Of a stretch of 64,000 nt of DNA, positions 36,239-47,487 are shown one piece after another. The DNA is from Irpex lacteus (lineage: Eukaryota; Basidiomycota; Agaricomycetes; Polyporales; Irpicaceae). The translations under genes and the position numbers were made by a program. The stretch is taken from the NCBI GenBank assembly GCA_001986395.2, contig MQVO02000026.1, positions 62,001 through 126,000 on the forward strand, given 5' to 3'. Positions within the stretch are counted from its first letter, which is position 1, and each line of letters opens with the position of its first letter. Under the pieces are notes generated by a model. It was not told the origin of the DNA, searched no databases, and saw only the letters and a program-made list of their open reading frames with translations.

Positions 36239-36604
36239 GTCGCAAAATAGTTGATTATATAGTGGTCATGGACGAGTTGGTTGAGCAGGAGAACTGAGAA
36301 CGACGAGAAAGCGAAAGGTGGTGGTCGCAAGCAAACAGGCTTAAGACCAGAAATCCTAAACATACCTAAAAAGGGGTTACCGGGGTCCAAGAACTCTTCG
36401 TGACAGCTGTGACAATCGTTTACCGTGTGACTAGCCTTCATCCTACTAGAGGCTAGGCGCCGACTCGTTGCTCTACACGACTCGGAGAATCTACTGCTGC
36501 ATTAGCACATATCTCGTCAGTAAGTTACTAGTCATAGCTTAATTCACATTGAGAGAAGCACTTAATTACTTTACCAACAGTAAAAACACACCGTGACACA
36601 GCTC

Positions 36605-38131
36605 ATGGCTATCGGGGGCGACATACCACCCGAGTTGTTGAGAGATATTGTCTTGGAAGCATGCGAGGATGCTTATCACGGCCGGCCGCTCGATCCCTTT
36701 GGAATGACGGTGCCAAATCGGAAAGAAGCTATCAAGAATATCACAGCGTGTTCACTCACCTGTGTCTACTGGGCTCAAATCTGCCGCCAGCGGCTCTTCA
36801 GCAGAGTAGGAATCAAGAATTACGAGGACATGTGTGCATATGCCTCGTTAGTGTCGAGCACGCCGACAGGACTGGTGCCGATCTCAGAGTATGCCCGGGC
36901 AGCAACTCTGGTGCAGCGTGTAGAAGAGCGGCCGTGGCTTCATCTTGTCCGAATGCAGCCATCTTTGTTTCGATTTTGGCTGTTGCGGCGAGTCCACATC
37001 CGATTCCACGTCGTCGACTCTCCCGAAGATGCCGCCAGTTCACAGCGGTCAACGCTACATCGGTTATTTGCTTCCCTCCCTCGAACCCTTTTCTCATCGT
37101 GTTTGCAGTGTTCATCCCTAATAATCGCCAATTCCCGTTTTGTGACTCCTCAAGACCTCTCAACTTTCCTCCAGAAGTGCCAATATGGCACTCTCTCTTT
37201 GACTGATGTCACATGGGATGCGCAGACATGTTTAGAGAGTGACTCACTCACAACGGATCCCTTGAACATACCTTCCACCGGTTCCCGTTGGGGTGTACAA
37301 GCACAATGTTCGAAGTATTCCGCAGAAACGGCCTGGCTCGCTTTCACTACCACTCTCCGCTACCTTCCTAAGCAATTATCCACCGTCCCCTCGCTTGCAA
37401 GATACAGCGAGAGCAAGCCAGCGCTACAAGTTCTTCCATCAGCTCAGCGAACTATCTTGGACATCTGCAAGTCTCTTTGCCAAGGACGCAAGCTGCCGTT
37501 TGTGTTCTTTGTCCGTTATATTATGCCGGTAGTGGAAACTCCGTTTGTCGACATCTTACCCAGGAACACCCGAGCATGTGCGTAGCCCGTCCGTTCATTT
37601 GAAGGGCTCACCTGATATCTTTATCAGACTTGTACTATATATGCAGCATGGCGATCCGGGAATACGAGACTGCCCGCGAGAGCGGTAAAATCCTTCACGA
37701 AATAAGCCTTGCGTTTTATAAATCGCAAGTGGAGATCTCTGGTACTAATGTCAATGATTCCATAGTTGTCGACCACATCTCGGTCATTTGCGCACAAATC
37801 AAATATTTTAGGAGTGGCATTGGAGTCCGAGTGGCCTTCCCCTGGGAAGAGGTGGTACGGTTATGTGCCGCACAACCGGCGTTCACCCGCTTGCAACTTC
37901 TGTTCTTAAGCCACGATCAACTCGTCCAGTTCATGGAGACTCAACGTGCAGCGCTGGATATGCTTAATGGCCGCATCTCTCTCTTCTACAACGCAAAAAC
38001 CGGCACTCGTGCAGCCGACTATGAAACATTAGCCGACATAGGAGGTACACACGTGTTACTTTATCTTGAGCGATCATTGCTAAATACTTGTTACAGATGC
38101 GAAGGAGCATGCGTATGTCCATTCGTACTAG
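36605..38131 (+). CDS. F-box-like domain protein
   Basis: Starts MAIGGDIPPELLRDIVLEAC (ATG at 36605). The F-box-like helices continue to IKNITACSLTCVYWAQICRQRLF (residues about 8-65), typical of the agaricomycete F-box-like group; target unknown. The rest has no recognised domain. An intron at 37578-37626 joins NTRA to YLYYICSMAIREY. A further intron from about 38045 to 38096, with branch-like GCTAAAT, joins ADIG to DAKEHAYVHSY and gives a stop at 38131. If that intron is retained, the frame runs on to 38250. It is transcribed divergently from the Rab-like gene, whose start is about 370 bases away. Confidence 0.75.
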
Positions 38132-38784
38132 AAGTGGGCTCTCGACCGTCTACTCTGTGCATGATCAGTGATACCTCACGAATTGTGAGTGAATATGCAG
38201 GCACTGGATATCTCGCTCCGAAGATGTCATTTCATTCATACATCATGTAGCTTCGAAAATAGGTTCATCAGCTCCACCGAAGCTCGTTACCAATACCCAA
38301 CGGTGATCCATCTAAATCCCACGGTTCTCTATCCTGCTACCGGTTCGACTCGTTGATTATTTATCGCCGTCGGCTCAGCTTGACAGCCTGAATCGCACGA
38401 ATTCCAATGGATGCATCTCCGGTCTTTCAGCTGTTCAATGTTTCGTCATTAAACCTGTTCTATCTAATTCGCTATTTATGCCCAAGTCGGCTTGACTTGA
38501 CTTCCGGTGTGTGCGCTACGTATGTGGCTAAGCAGGGTACCAAAGGGGAGGGCGGCCAAGATATAGAGAGGAGACGTACATAGTCCGCATTATTTTTAGC
38601 CAGCCGAAGACGAGGGGCGATGGAGATAAAGAATATCAGTCTGTCCAACTAGAGTGCGTGGGCGTCTCGACGTAGCTCGCTTTGCGAGCACCTTAATGAG
38701 TTATGACTTGCATAGCTACTGCATTAGGCATATTCAGGACTTCAAGTGTACATAAATGTCATAATAAATCACAGGTAGGAGAAG
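38132..38784. other. Convergent intergenic region
   Basis: Between the 3' ends of the F-box-like gene and the isomerase gene. No coding frame or repeat seen. Confidence 0.5.
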
Positions 38785-39899
38785 TCAAAGCTTCGACGCT
38801 ATCTTCCCGATATCTGCGTACTTCGGAGCTTGCTTCGCCTTTGCTGCATTGACTGCGACCTCGAAATCCTATCACATGCAAGTTGTAAGCTAAAAAAAGC
38901 ACCCTAAGAGCAGTGCGCATAGAAGATCACGTACCACAGTCTGTAGCGCGGAAGCATTCCAAGCGGCCACATACTCCAGATTCTCATCCACGGTGCTATC
39001 CCGCGAATGAAGTAATACGCGCTTCGTACCCACAACAGCGACAGGAGAGTTTGCAGCAATGAGCTTTGCAACATTCAAAGCTTCTGCAATCACTTCGTTG
39101 CGAGACCCGGGGACGACGCGGGAGATCAAACCCAGTTTTTCGCCTTCTGCAGCGGAGAAATCGCGTGCAGTGAGTGCAAGCTCCCGAACCAAGCTCTGAT
39201 TTCCAGCAATCTTGGGAACACGTGCAAGCGAGCCGATATCAGCTGCTAGACCTACTGCAGCTTCCTGTGTGAGATAAGGTTTTATATGAGTTCAAGTTCG
39301 AATTTGAGGGCAAGCAGCTCAATGCACACAGACCTTGATCGAAAACTTGGTGTCCTCCGAGGCGAGTCGAATATCGCAAGCTGATATGATTTCCACTGCT
39401 AGACCAATTGTGTATCCGTGAACAGCAACGATAACAGGGAATGGGCACCGCTCAGGTGCCGAGATAGCATGTTGGAATCGTTTGATGTGGTGGTGTGTCT
39501 GTAATCCACGGCGTGCACCGTCTTTACTAAATTCACTAATACCTTGAAGACCAGTGACTGGGGAAATAGCGTCAACTCCAAAGGCGAAGATAGTAACACG
39601 TGTAGATCTTACATTCAATGCCAGCAGAGAAGAGTCTCGGAAGTGCGGAGGCTAGTATGACGGCACGGACATCAGGCTCGAGACTAATCTTGTCAAAGAC
39701 GAGACCAAACTCCTCCCAGAACTCGGTGGAAAATGTGTTGAGTGGCTTTCTATAATAATGGTGAGAAATGAGTATGTTGACTGCCAATCCGATTCCTGGA
39801 TAGCAGTGCTACGTACTTAGCCAATTCGACCAGCAAGACATTGAGCGCGGGTGAAGAAACCTGGATGAATTTGCCTGACAAATGAGCCCGGGTTGTCAT
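38785..39899 (-). CDS. Peroxisomal enoyl-CoA hydratase/isomerase (ECH1-like)
   Basis: Crotonase-fold enzyme closest in wording to delta3,5-delta2,4-dienoyl-CoA isomerase, which handles double bonds of unsaturated fatty acids during beta-oxidation. It starts MTTRAHLSGKFIQ (ATG at 39899). Introns near 39780-39820, 39572-39611, 39268-39330 and 38880-38935 restore the frame. The CoA/oxyanion region reads SALPRLFSAGIE and VHGYTIGLAVEIISACDIR; the second half reads FSIKEAAVGLAADIGSLARV. By alignment with rat ECH1 in memory, the Glu of IKEAAV and the Asp of AADIG match two of its three acidic catalytic residues, while the third (Asp in animals) is Glu in LAVEII. The C-terminus is IASKL, a canonical PTS1 peroxisomal signal. 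About 290 residues. Confidence 0.88.
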
Positions 39900-41149
39900 G
39901 ATTTCTACTGTGTAGTTGGTGTGTTTGAATGCCGCGGTGAAGCTGATAGTTGACGACGGCGGATGTTGACTTTATAGGTACACCGGATACAAGTACGTCT
40001 TAGCGTCACCGTTGGTTCGTAGCTCGAACGCGGGAGGAATATCACATGCGTGGCTGCAGAAGCCGAGCGTTATGAGTACACTCTCTTGATCAATTTGTCC
40101 GAGAAAAAAAGGTGGAATCGAAGGCATTTATTGCGAATGTTTTCCATTATTGCGCTCAGGAAACAAGATGCTAGTAGAAGTCTTCAGGGCAAGAGCGAGT
40201 CTCCGATGGTCCGATACGGCAAGCGCCATCTTTGTGGCGGCCACGTGGGCCAATTGTCACAGCGCTCGGCGCTTCGCCTCTCGCACACTTATTAGTAGCA
40301 GCAGTCGGTATGTGGAACGTATGAAATGGCTTACCATTCTAATTTGATCTCATTCTGATATTAATGGCTAGGTATGGGTTTTTAGAAACTATAAAGGATG
40401 TGTCGCTTGTTATAAGCGAACCGTCGCGCGGCTGAAGCTGCCACTAGCATGACCTGCCGGGCCTGCCAGCGCGACTCTGACTCTGACGTTAAACAAGGAT
40501 TATGGTATGATCTCCATCGTGTCAGATCACCCTTATACGAACTGTACAGAAAATTTACACAGTACCCTAGATCGGGATCATAGAAGAACAATCTACACGG
40601 GCATGGCTCCGCGAACTTGAAAGCCTCCGCAATATTGTGCAAGGCTCGGTACTTATATCTGTAAGTAATGGCCATTTCGAATCAACGCTGAAAGTATTGA
40701 CCATTTCATTGACCGTTTTTTCTTAGTCCCGGTGGTATCATTAAGGCCGTAGCTTCATCAAAGGGCCTCACGGATCCGTCGTTATGGGGCGAGGGCCGTC
40801 TCAAGCGAGGGCCATCGCATACTGTAACATGGCCCTCATTAATCTTTCATAAGGTGTCAATGGACCACAGTGGCGATAGCAGACTTGACTGGCCTTTGAC
40901 TTTGATCCGGCCCTGGATTTAGGACATTCAGATAAGTATTCGCATATCCGGCCATGCCATACTGCAACCAGTCTCCGCATCGGTGGCCATGTTAACTTTA
41001 CCGGACAAGGTCACGAAAAATGGGCACAGGCCTGTGCATACTGGTGCTCTATATAAAGGAGTGAATATTCTGCGAATACTCATCACTCATCTCTTCCTTC
41101 CCATAATTCGCTGACACACGCTCTCCTACTGTCTTTATCTTCTCGAACG
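39900..41149. other. 1.2 kb intergenic with short repeats
   Basis: No supported gene. It has a 9-bp hairpin, GAGGGCCAT at 40807-40815 with ATGGCCCTC at 40829-40837. GGCCATCGCATACTGTAAC (40810-40828) recurs as a 17-of-19 direct copy at 40950-40968. The right end is the promoter of the small gene that follows: ATATAAAG lies near 41050, about 100 bases before its start codon, in good TATA-box position. Confidence 0.5.
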
Positions 41150-41632
41150 ATGGCACACCCACGCTCCTCAATCACTATCGAAGGCAGGCCTGTCTGTGGG
41201 AAACTTGAGATCTTTACATTCCAGGTGAGCACCCCACATATGACGCTATTACCTGTGTCTGTGTTGACCGTGACCATTTCAGGTTAATCAAATCGTACTT
41301 GGGAGAATGAACGGTGTATGGCGCAAAGCCAAGGTGATCAAGACTGAACAACAACTTGTAGAGGTCAGCTTTGCTATTTCTTTGACCGAATAGCACCGTC
41401 GCTTACCCGCATCCTATAGCCTTCTACTGGCATGATACATCAAGGTATATGGGCTCAATGGCTCAACGCCGACCAAACGCGCACCACCAAGTTGTTCTTC
41501 CCTATGGTGTACCAGGACCTCGTCCCCGATACTCCTCAACAGCGTCAGAAAATCACGAACAGTGGTACCAAGGTCATCGACACTCAGGTTCCTGCTGATG
41601 TAGCCAACCTCATGAAAGTCATCATTGAGTGA
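41150..41632 (+). CDS. Small protein of unknown function
   Basis: Three exons encoding about 122 residues. It starts MAHPRSSITIEGRPVCGK (ATG at 41150). An intron at about 41224-41282 joins EIFTFQ to VNQIVLG. A second at about 41363-41419 joins QQLVE to PSTGMIH. The protein stops after LMKVIIE at 41632. Both introns are GT-AG with frame kept, and a TATA-like box stands upstream, so the gene is probably real and expressed. There is no signal peptide, membrane segment or domain that I know. A single Cys is present near the start. It converges with the PARP gene. Confidence 0.65.
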
Positions 41633-41844
41633 TCAGATGTTTCTCCTTCAACTCTGCCTAAATGTATATTACCTGTGCCCTGTGACAAGGCCTCTCAAAC
41701 CTGTATAATATGCCGCGACGGCCTATAATGTTCACATCTTGAGGACTTCCTTCTCGCTTCACAACGTGTAATAGTAGCAAACGATGTAGATTTCGCAGCG
41801 TACAGCACAGGCAAGAAAGAAACAAGGGACGAATAATAACACAA

Positions 41845-44652
41845 TCACATCTTGACCATGAGAAGATACCTGAGCCGGATTTGCGACACGTCGTAAGCGA
41901 TATACTGTCAAAGGCGATAAGCACGCGATCCAACTACGACACATGAATAGCAGAGAATCACGCACCTCGTTGTAGTACAGCGAGTAATTGCCCTGGGTTA
42001 CATCGGATGGCTTACCCTTCGGCATATGCACACCCTTCAGAGCGTCATTTTCTAGTGCATCACCAGCGTCCTGCCAGTCTAAGGGTTGTACACGCCCGAG
42101 ACCCTTTGTGACCCTCTTGCCCGCAGCCTTGCAGGATTTGTCGGCGTTGTAGTCGCTATGGATAAGCTCGTGGAATGGTTTTGCGGCTACTTCACAGAGT
42201 AACATGAGACCTGTACCGTCGCTGAGGTGCGCATGGCAGTAGCCAGCAGACTTGGACATCATCTGCGAAACCCTTTCAGCTAAGAGCTACGTCAGTCAGC
42301 GAAAAAGGTGCTTACATCGGCAAAGTAGACACCCTTTCCGAACATGTAACCAGTCACAGGAGCTGAAGTGGAAGATATGCATCAGATCTGATGGCCCCGA
42401 AGAAAGATACAAACAAACCTTCAGGCGGAGCAATACGAAGGCCTTGCTTGAGTATGCCAGCAAAGTTTGTCGTGCGGGAGCCATGCCAAAGAAGGAGCCG
42501 TTCTCCGTCGGCAAGACCATCGTTGCCAGCCTTGATCCAAGCGTCCGTCTCTTCCTGCCTCTCGACTCGGAATGCCTGCTTGACCTCCACTGTCATGTTG
42601 TGAGTCTGGCCATGCGTGTTCTTCACGTAGTCCTTGAGCGAATCCCATTCTTTGGAGGACTTGGAGACGGGGTCCATGGAGGAGACCCGGAGTGAACGGA
42701 AGTGAGAGTCGATAGGGTTGAGAGGGTTGCCGTTCTCGTCTTTACCAACAGTAGCCGAGATAAGTTTTGATGCGACTTCCTGGTTAACGTGAGTAGCATA
42801 GGTAAGTGTGAAAGTAAGCTGCTGGTCAAGTTGGCACGCACCATGTCTCCTAATGCGTCGACGAGTTCAAGTTCCTGACGGTACCAAGTGAGTCTCATAA
42901 ATCTGCATCCTCATAGAGGATAAAGCGAACATACCCTCTTCAGAATGCCCATATCGTCGATGATCGTCGGACGGTTTCGCCCAAACACATGAGGAATGAT
43001 GCTATATGATGCAGATGAGTATTGATAGTCTATGCACGGAATTTGGTCAGTCTCACGAGTAGTATCGGCCAGTCAAGGTCTCCACAGCAGAGCGGAAACC
43101 TCCCAGTTCATTTGCAGCGGTGCTATTCGGGTTCTGCAGAACTTCGGAGAGGGTCTACAAAGATCATAGCAGTATCAGCTGCATATCAGTTGCCGCGCAG
43201 GAAATAATCAACCTTGAGCGCAGCAAAGCCATTCAAAATTGTCGACTTGGCAAGTTTGCCTGTATCATTCGAGTGTCAGCGTATCGCCATACATATAAGG
43301 AATGGAAATTCGTACCGAGGGGCAGCTTATGCGCATCATAGTTCATCGAAGACAGATGCGCCTCTATCAACCTGGAGAGGTTTGTCAGCGGATATACACG
43401 CATACGGCGATATTAGATGCCATACTTGGTCGAGAAAATGATGCGGCAAAGCTCCTGCAACTCAGGTGCGAGTTGTGATGGTGGTATGGGCTCTTCTTTT
43501 TCCTTTTCTTTGCCCTTATCTTTCGACGACTCGCCTTTGTCGTCGTCCTTTTCGTCGTCCTCGAAGGAGCGCTCTATGAGACGAGTTAAATCTGCACGAA
43601 CATGAATACGTTCATGGATGCTAGACATACCGATCCAAGTGTATTTGCCCTTCTTAGCGACCATGTTGTGTCTCTTCTCCCAGTCGGTGGCGGCCTTCGC
43701 CTTGAACTGCTTCTTGAACTCACTTACTGCCACCGAGGGCGGAAAAGGACCCTACATACAAATGCATGAGTATTCCTGTCTTGAAGAACAAGCTAAACAT
43801 CGCACCTTCTGCTGCTGCTGGCCGTTCTCTCCAACGCGGCCCCATCGAGTGAAAAGAGTGCACGAGGATGCGTTGCCAATCGGGTGCACAACCTGAATGA
43901 CATAAAATCTAGTAGTTATACGCTCTTCAGAGAAGGCATCAGAGAGTGAGCGGCGAGATACGCACTTATTTGCGTTCTTTCCGACGTCGGTCTGGTTCAG
44001 CATGGCGTCCCAAACTCCTTCATCATTCGCGTAGACTTGATGCGTATCTTCAAAGTATGCATTAGAAGACCTTACGAAGTGAAGACAATTCCGTTACTCA
44101 CTAACACCCCCGAAGCACGGATCGACTGGTGCAGCACCGCGCTTTATAATGGTTACCTGGTCCAAAATGAGGACCTGTTCTTTCATGAATGGGTGAGTGG
44201 CAAATACAACTTACCATCTTCTTCTTCTCCTCAGGTTTGTCTACCTCGTCTATAGTGTCATCCGTGTTCTTCGCTTTCTTGCTATCCGGTTTGACAGCTT
44301 CAGCTTCGTCCTCGCTGACTTCATCTCGAGTTCTCTTTCCTTTGCCCTTGCCCTTTGCTTTCGGCGCAGGCTTCGTATCAGCTTTGGACGCAGGGGTCTT
44401 CGCGGCCTTTGATGCTGAGGGTTTCTTCCCTTTGCCCTTCACCTTAGCAGTGGAACTGCCTTTGGCGTCATCATCGTCTAATTCATCGGCCTGAACGTCT
44501 TGTGCGGCGTCGCTTTGGGACTGGGAGGCGGCAGAAGCCGCCGCCGCCTTTTGTCTAGCACTCGAGCGTGTTGCTCTCGAAGCGGCTGGTGCAGTATCAG
44601 CCGTGTTGCCGTCGACGGCGGCGGCGGTAGCAGCTTTCTTCCTCGGTGGCAT
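41845..44652 (-). CDS. Poly(ADP-ribose) polymerase (PARP)
   Basis: Nuclear enzyme transferring ADP-ribose from NAD+ to proteins, usually at DNA breaks. It starts MPPRKKAATAAAV (ATG at 44652) with an Ala/Lys-rich, probably disordered N-terminus (for example KAKGKGKGKRTRDE) of about 145 residues. Next is a WGR domain (YANDEGVWDAMLNQTDVGK, then LFTRWGRVGENGQQQ) and a helical regulatory domain. The helical domain includes a Lys/Glu/Asp-rich insert near 43490-43560, then RLIEAHLS, KLAKSTILNGFAAL and TLSEVLQNPN. The catalytic domain has the H-Y-E triad: His in LLWHGSRTTNFAGIL, Tyr in GKGVYFADMMSKSAGY and Glu in YYNEYIAYDVSQI. It ends LRYLLMVKM with the stop at 41845. There are ten or more short introns. 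No zinc finger or BRCT domain is visible, so the architecture is PARP2-like. Confidence 0.93.
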
Positions 44653-45280
44653 CGTGGATGACGGGAAAGTTGGGGATGATGAGAAACAGGTTTAGTGGGC
44701 TAACAGAGTCGAGTGGGAAGATGACAACGCGCGACCGACGTGTCTTTTATACCCGTCGGGACCCGAGCGCAATGTGTGACAGATATAACACGCTTGTGGC
44801 GCGTGCCGTCGTTCTCGACCGTCGGCGCGGTGTCAAAAGCCACCGAACGGCGGGAAACCATCCATATAAGGAGAGAGGGCGGGTGTTACATGATGGTGGC
44901 GATGCGCCATCTGACTGAGATGGGAGATTTGTCGGGACCGAGGCGGTGATTTTGTGGCGCTTGGCGTTGTTCGAGTCATTGTGCACAGTGGCATGTGAAT
45001 GCCGTCTCCGACATCCGTGTGGTGAAGGTCAACCGATACTGTACTGGATCGAGGGTTCACGACCTAGAAAAGGCCGGCATCTCAAGAAAAATATCATCGA
45101 ATACGTAGATGTTACTACAATTTGAGTAGACTATGATTCGGGGCATAAGAGTTCTGCAATCGTTCGAATGGAAGGACTAAGAATTTCGAGGCGTGTCCAT
45201 AAAAAATGTCCTTGTAATGATTCGTTCAACAGCGTTCAAGAAGGGACAGCAGGCCGTCGTATAGGGGTATATAGTCGCAT
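44653..45280. other. Upstream region of PARP gene
   Basis: Contains the PARP promoter and, at its right end, the 3' flank of the small secreted protein gene. No coding frame supported. Confidence 0.5.
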
Positions 45281-46024
45281 TAAGCCGACTGAACTCTGTA
45301 TCACGAGAAAGAGATCTATTAGCTCTCCGTCCCACATCTCCGCGTGACACGCCACGTACTGGATGAACCACCTCTGATCAGCGGCGACGCAATTACCGCC
45401 ATGCGCGTTCTGTTGAGACTGGCAATTGAATGCGACCCAATCAAGGACAGCGGACTAGTATGCGTAATTAGTGTCTTGTTATCAAGCTATCCGATCCTCA
45501 AGTAGAAGAAGGAGAAACATACCCAATCGGTGCGGCAGTAGGTGAGGGTGCCATTAGTTTGATTGAGAATGAAGGTCTTGCAGCTTCGGTACTGCATCGT
45601 GATCATAGAAGTGTTCTGTGCAGGATTCATATCGAACAGCGCCCCGATATTCTGGCTGTCATAAAGCAAGGCATCCGCGATAACATGGCACTCATTCGGG
45701 TCTGGTCCTCCCCCAGATGGGTTAAAGCAGTTCGTATTACCTGTGCGTTCACTTGTCAGCACACAGAGATTAAAGATAATTATAGATTTGGAGATTACAT
45801 TGTGCACCGCAAACATTGTTGTTCTGGCGAGGCAGGATCCCGACATCCGAAGACAAAGGGATGCCGTCGCACTGCACTACTTCGGCGTGGACGTTCTTGT
45901 CTTTGCCGATGTAGGTAGATATAGTCTTCTGGCCCTTGCACTCGCTTAAGTCTGGGACGGCAGAAGACAGAAGTGGTGTTGCGGTGATGAGGAGGGCAGT
46001 GATCAACGTGCGAAGGTGAAACAT
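45281..46024 (-). CDS. Small secreted cysteine-rich protein
   Basis: Starts MFHLRTLITALLITATPLLS (ATG at 46024), a clear signal peptide with a likely cut after SSA. The first intron lies within 45738-45798, so that VCGAQC continues as NTNCFNPSGGG. A second at about 45454-45520 joins TYCRTDW to SAVLDWVAFNC. A third, ending just before 45296 and with branch-like GCTAAT, gives the end WFIQVQSA. The mature protein is about 140 residues with at least eight cysteines and two possible N-glycosylation sites (NTS, NQT). No family that I can name; the profile is that of fungal small secreted or effector-like proteins. If the third intron is not spliced, the protein is longer and ends downstream of 45281. 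Confidence 0.75.
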
Positions 46025-47487
46025 GGTGTAGTCGTAGAGGGGACGTGAACACGGGGAAGTGAGCTTGGAGCAGCATCACGACTCCCTCATGGCCCATATA
46101 AGCCGTCCCGAAGCGCTCACAGTCAGGCTTCTCCACTCTGGAACGAGTCTGGCTTGGCCAATACCTTCGAAGAGTTGAAATGCAATGCCCGAGCGACATG
46201 GGCCGCCGTCGGATCGCGGCCGATGGACGACGGAGGCAGCGGCTCAATGTCTGGGGAGTGATGTTGTCGCCACCTGGGCATGACGAACTGAATACAGTAG
46301 AATGATGGGAATGGATAACAAAGTTGACCTTCACGCCACGAAGGCCAACTTTACCCGTGCTCGCAGTTCTGGGGCGCTTCATATGTTCTGCTGACCATAT
46401 GAACGTGACCCGTGGACACATATGGTCTGAAGCCCCGTCGTCACAAAGACTGAGAATACCTCTCTTGATAGTGACGGGGTGGCTGTTATGATATGAATGT
46501 CTGGCCTTTCGTGCGATGCTACACACGAGCATAGGCTAAAGAACCCCAAAGATCGCAGGTCTGCAATGACTGGTTCAGAATGTTACGAAATCAGGAGCGA
46601 AAAACCCGATCACCATGTAGGAGTACATAACATGTCTTCTCCTGCTTCACAGGCCGCGCCGATGTTTGACTGTGACTCTCGAAAATAGCTCGCTGGATGC
46701 TCGCGTATGTAGTGCGTTGTGCTGCACCAGGTCTCATCCATATCTTACCATCAACTCTGCGCACGGGGCTATTGTTTATTACAACATGAAAAAGAACTGA
46801 GCCGGCATGATAGGCATCTCCGTCAATTAAGAGTCAAATGAACTGCGTTGGGGAACTCACTACTCATTCAAAAGACCGATTATCTGCTGCCAGACATGTG
46901 TAGCTTTTTGACGATGCAGAGATTAGGCCCGATGAAAGCTTTCAACTCACCTACACCCTGCACACCGGTACGCGGTATGTCTTTCGATCGCTATCTGAGC
47001 AGGAGGTTGCGGGACGACGACGGTTCCGTTTGCAGCAGATAGCGGCTACAATGCACGTGGCCGACCGTGACCATCAATAATGAAGCCTTGAAGAACGAAA
47101 CAGGCTGTTATGAGAACGTCCAGAACCGAGACAAGTCTTTGTTTTGTCAATAGCCATTGTGGTGAGAAGAGTATGAAGGCAACCTGGAAGCCGCCGGACT
47201 TAGATACTTCGCGGATCAGCTGCGAGCCTTGATTACATAAGCTGCCTGGGCAGATGTTTGCCTTTTTAGATGTTCAAGTTATATTTGGGCGCATCACCGT
47301 TTGCCTCGAGGACGGTGGCAGGCTGGGGTGGGCGAATGTTCAGCAAGATACATAGTCAAAAGACTATAAAGCACATGCCAATCCAATCTCATTGAGTTTC
47401 ACCACCCCACTTTGCTCTTGACGAGCTCTTTTCCCATCCCACTCACTGTTTTCCCCCACATCACTACTGCAGCGTTCTCGGCCAGTC
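46025..47487. other. Divergent intergenic between two secreted-protein genes
   Basis: About 1.46 kb separating the divergent small secreted protein and AA9 genes. A 245-codon minus frame (45795-46532) overlaps the secreted-protein exon out of frame and has no recognisable content. The AA9 side has a TATAAAG-like element near 47365 and a pyrimidine-rich leader. Shared regulation is possible but not shown. Confidence 0.5.

Noticed and set aside
45795..46532. 245-codon minus-strand frame
   Set aside because: It overlaps the first exon of the secreted protein gene in another frame and lacks any domain; it contains promoter sequence.
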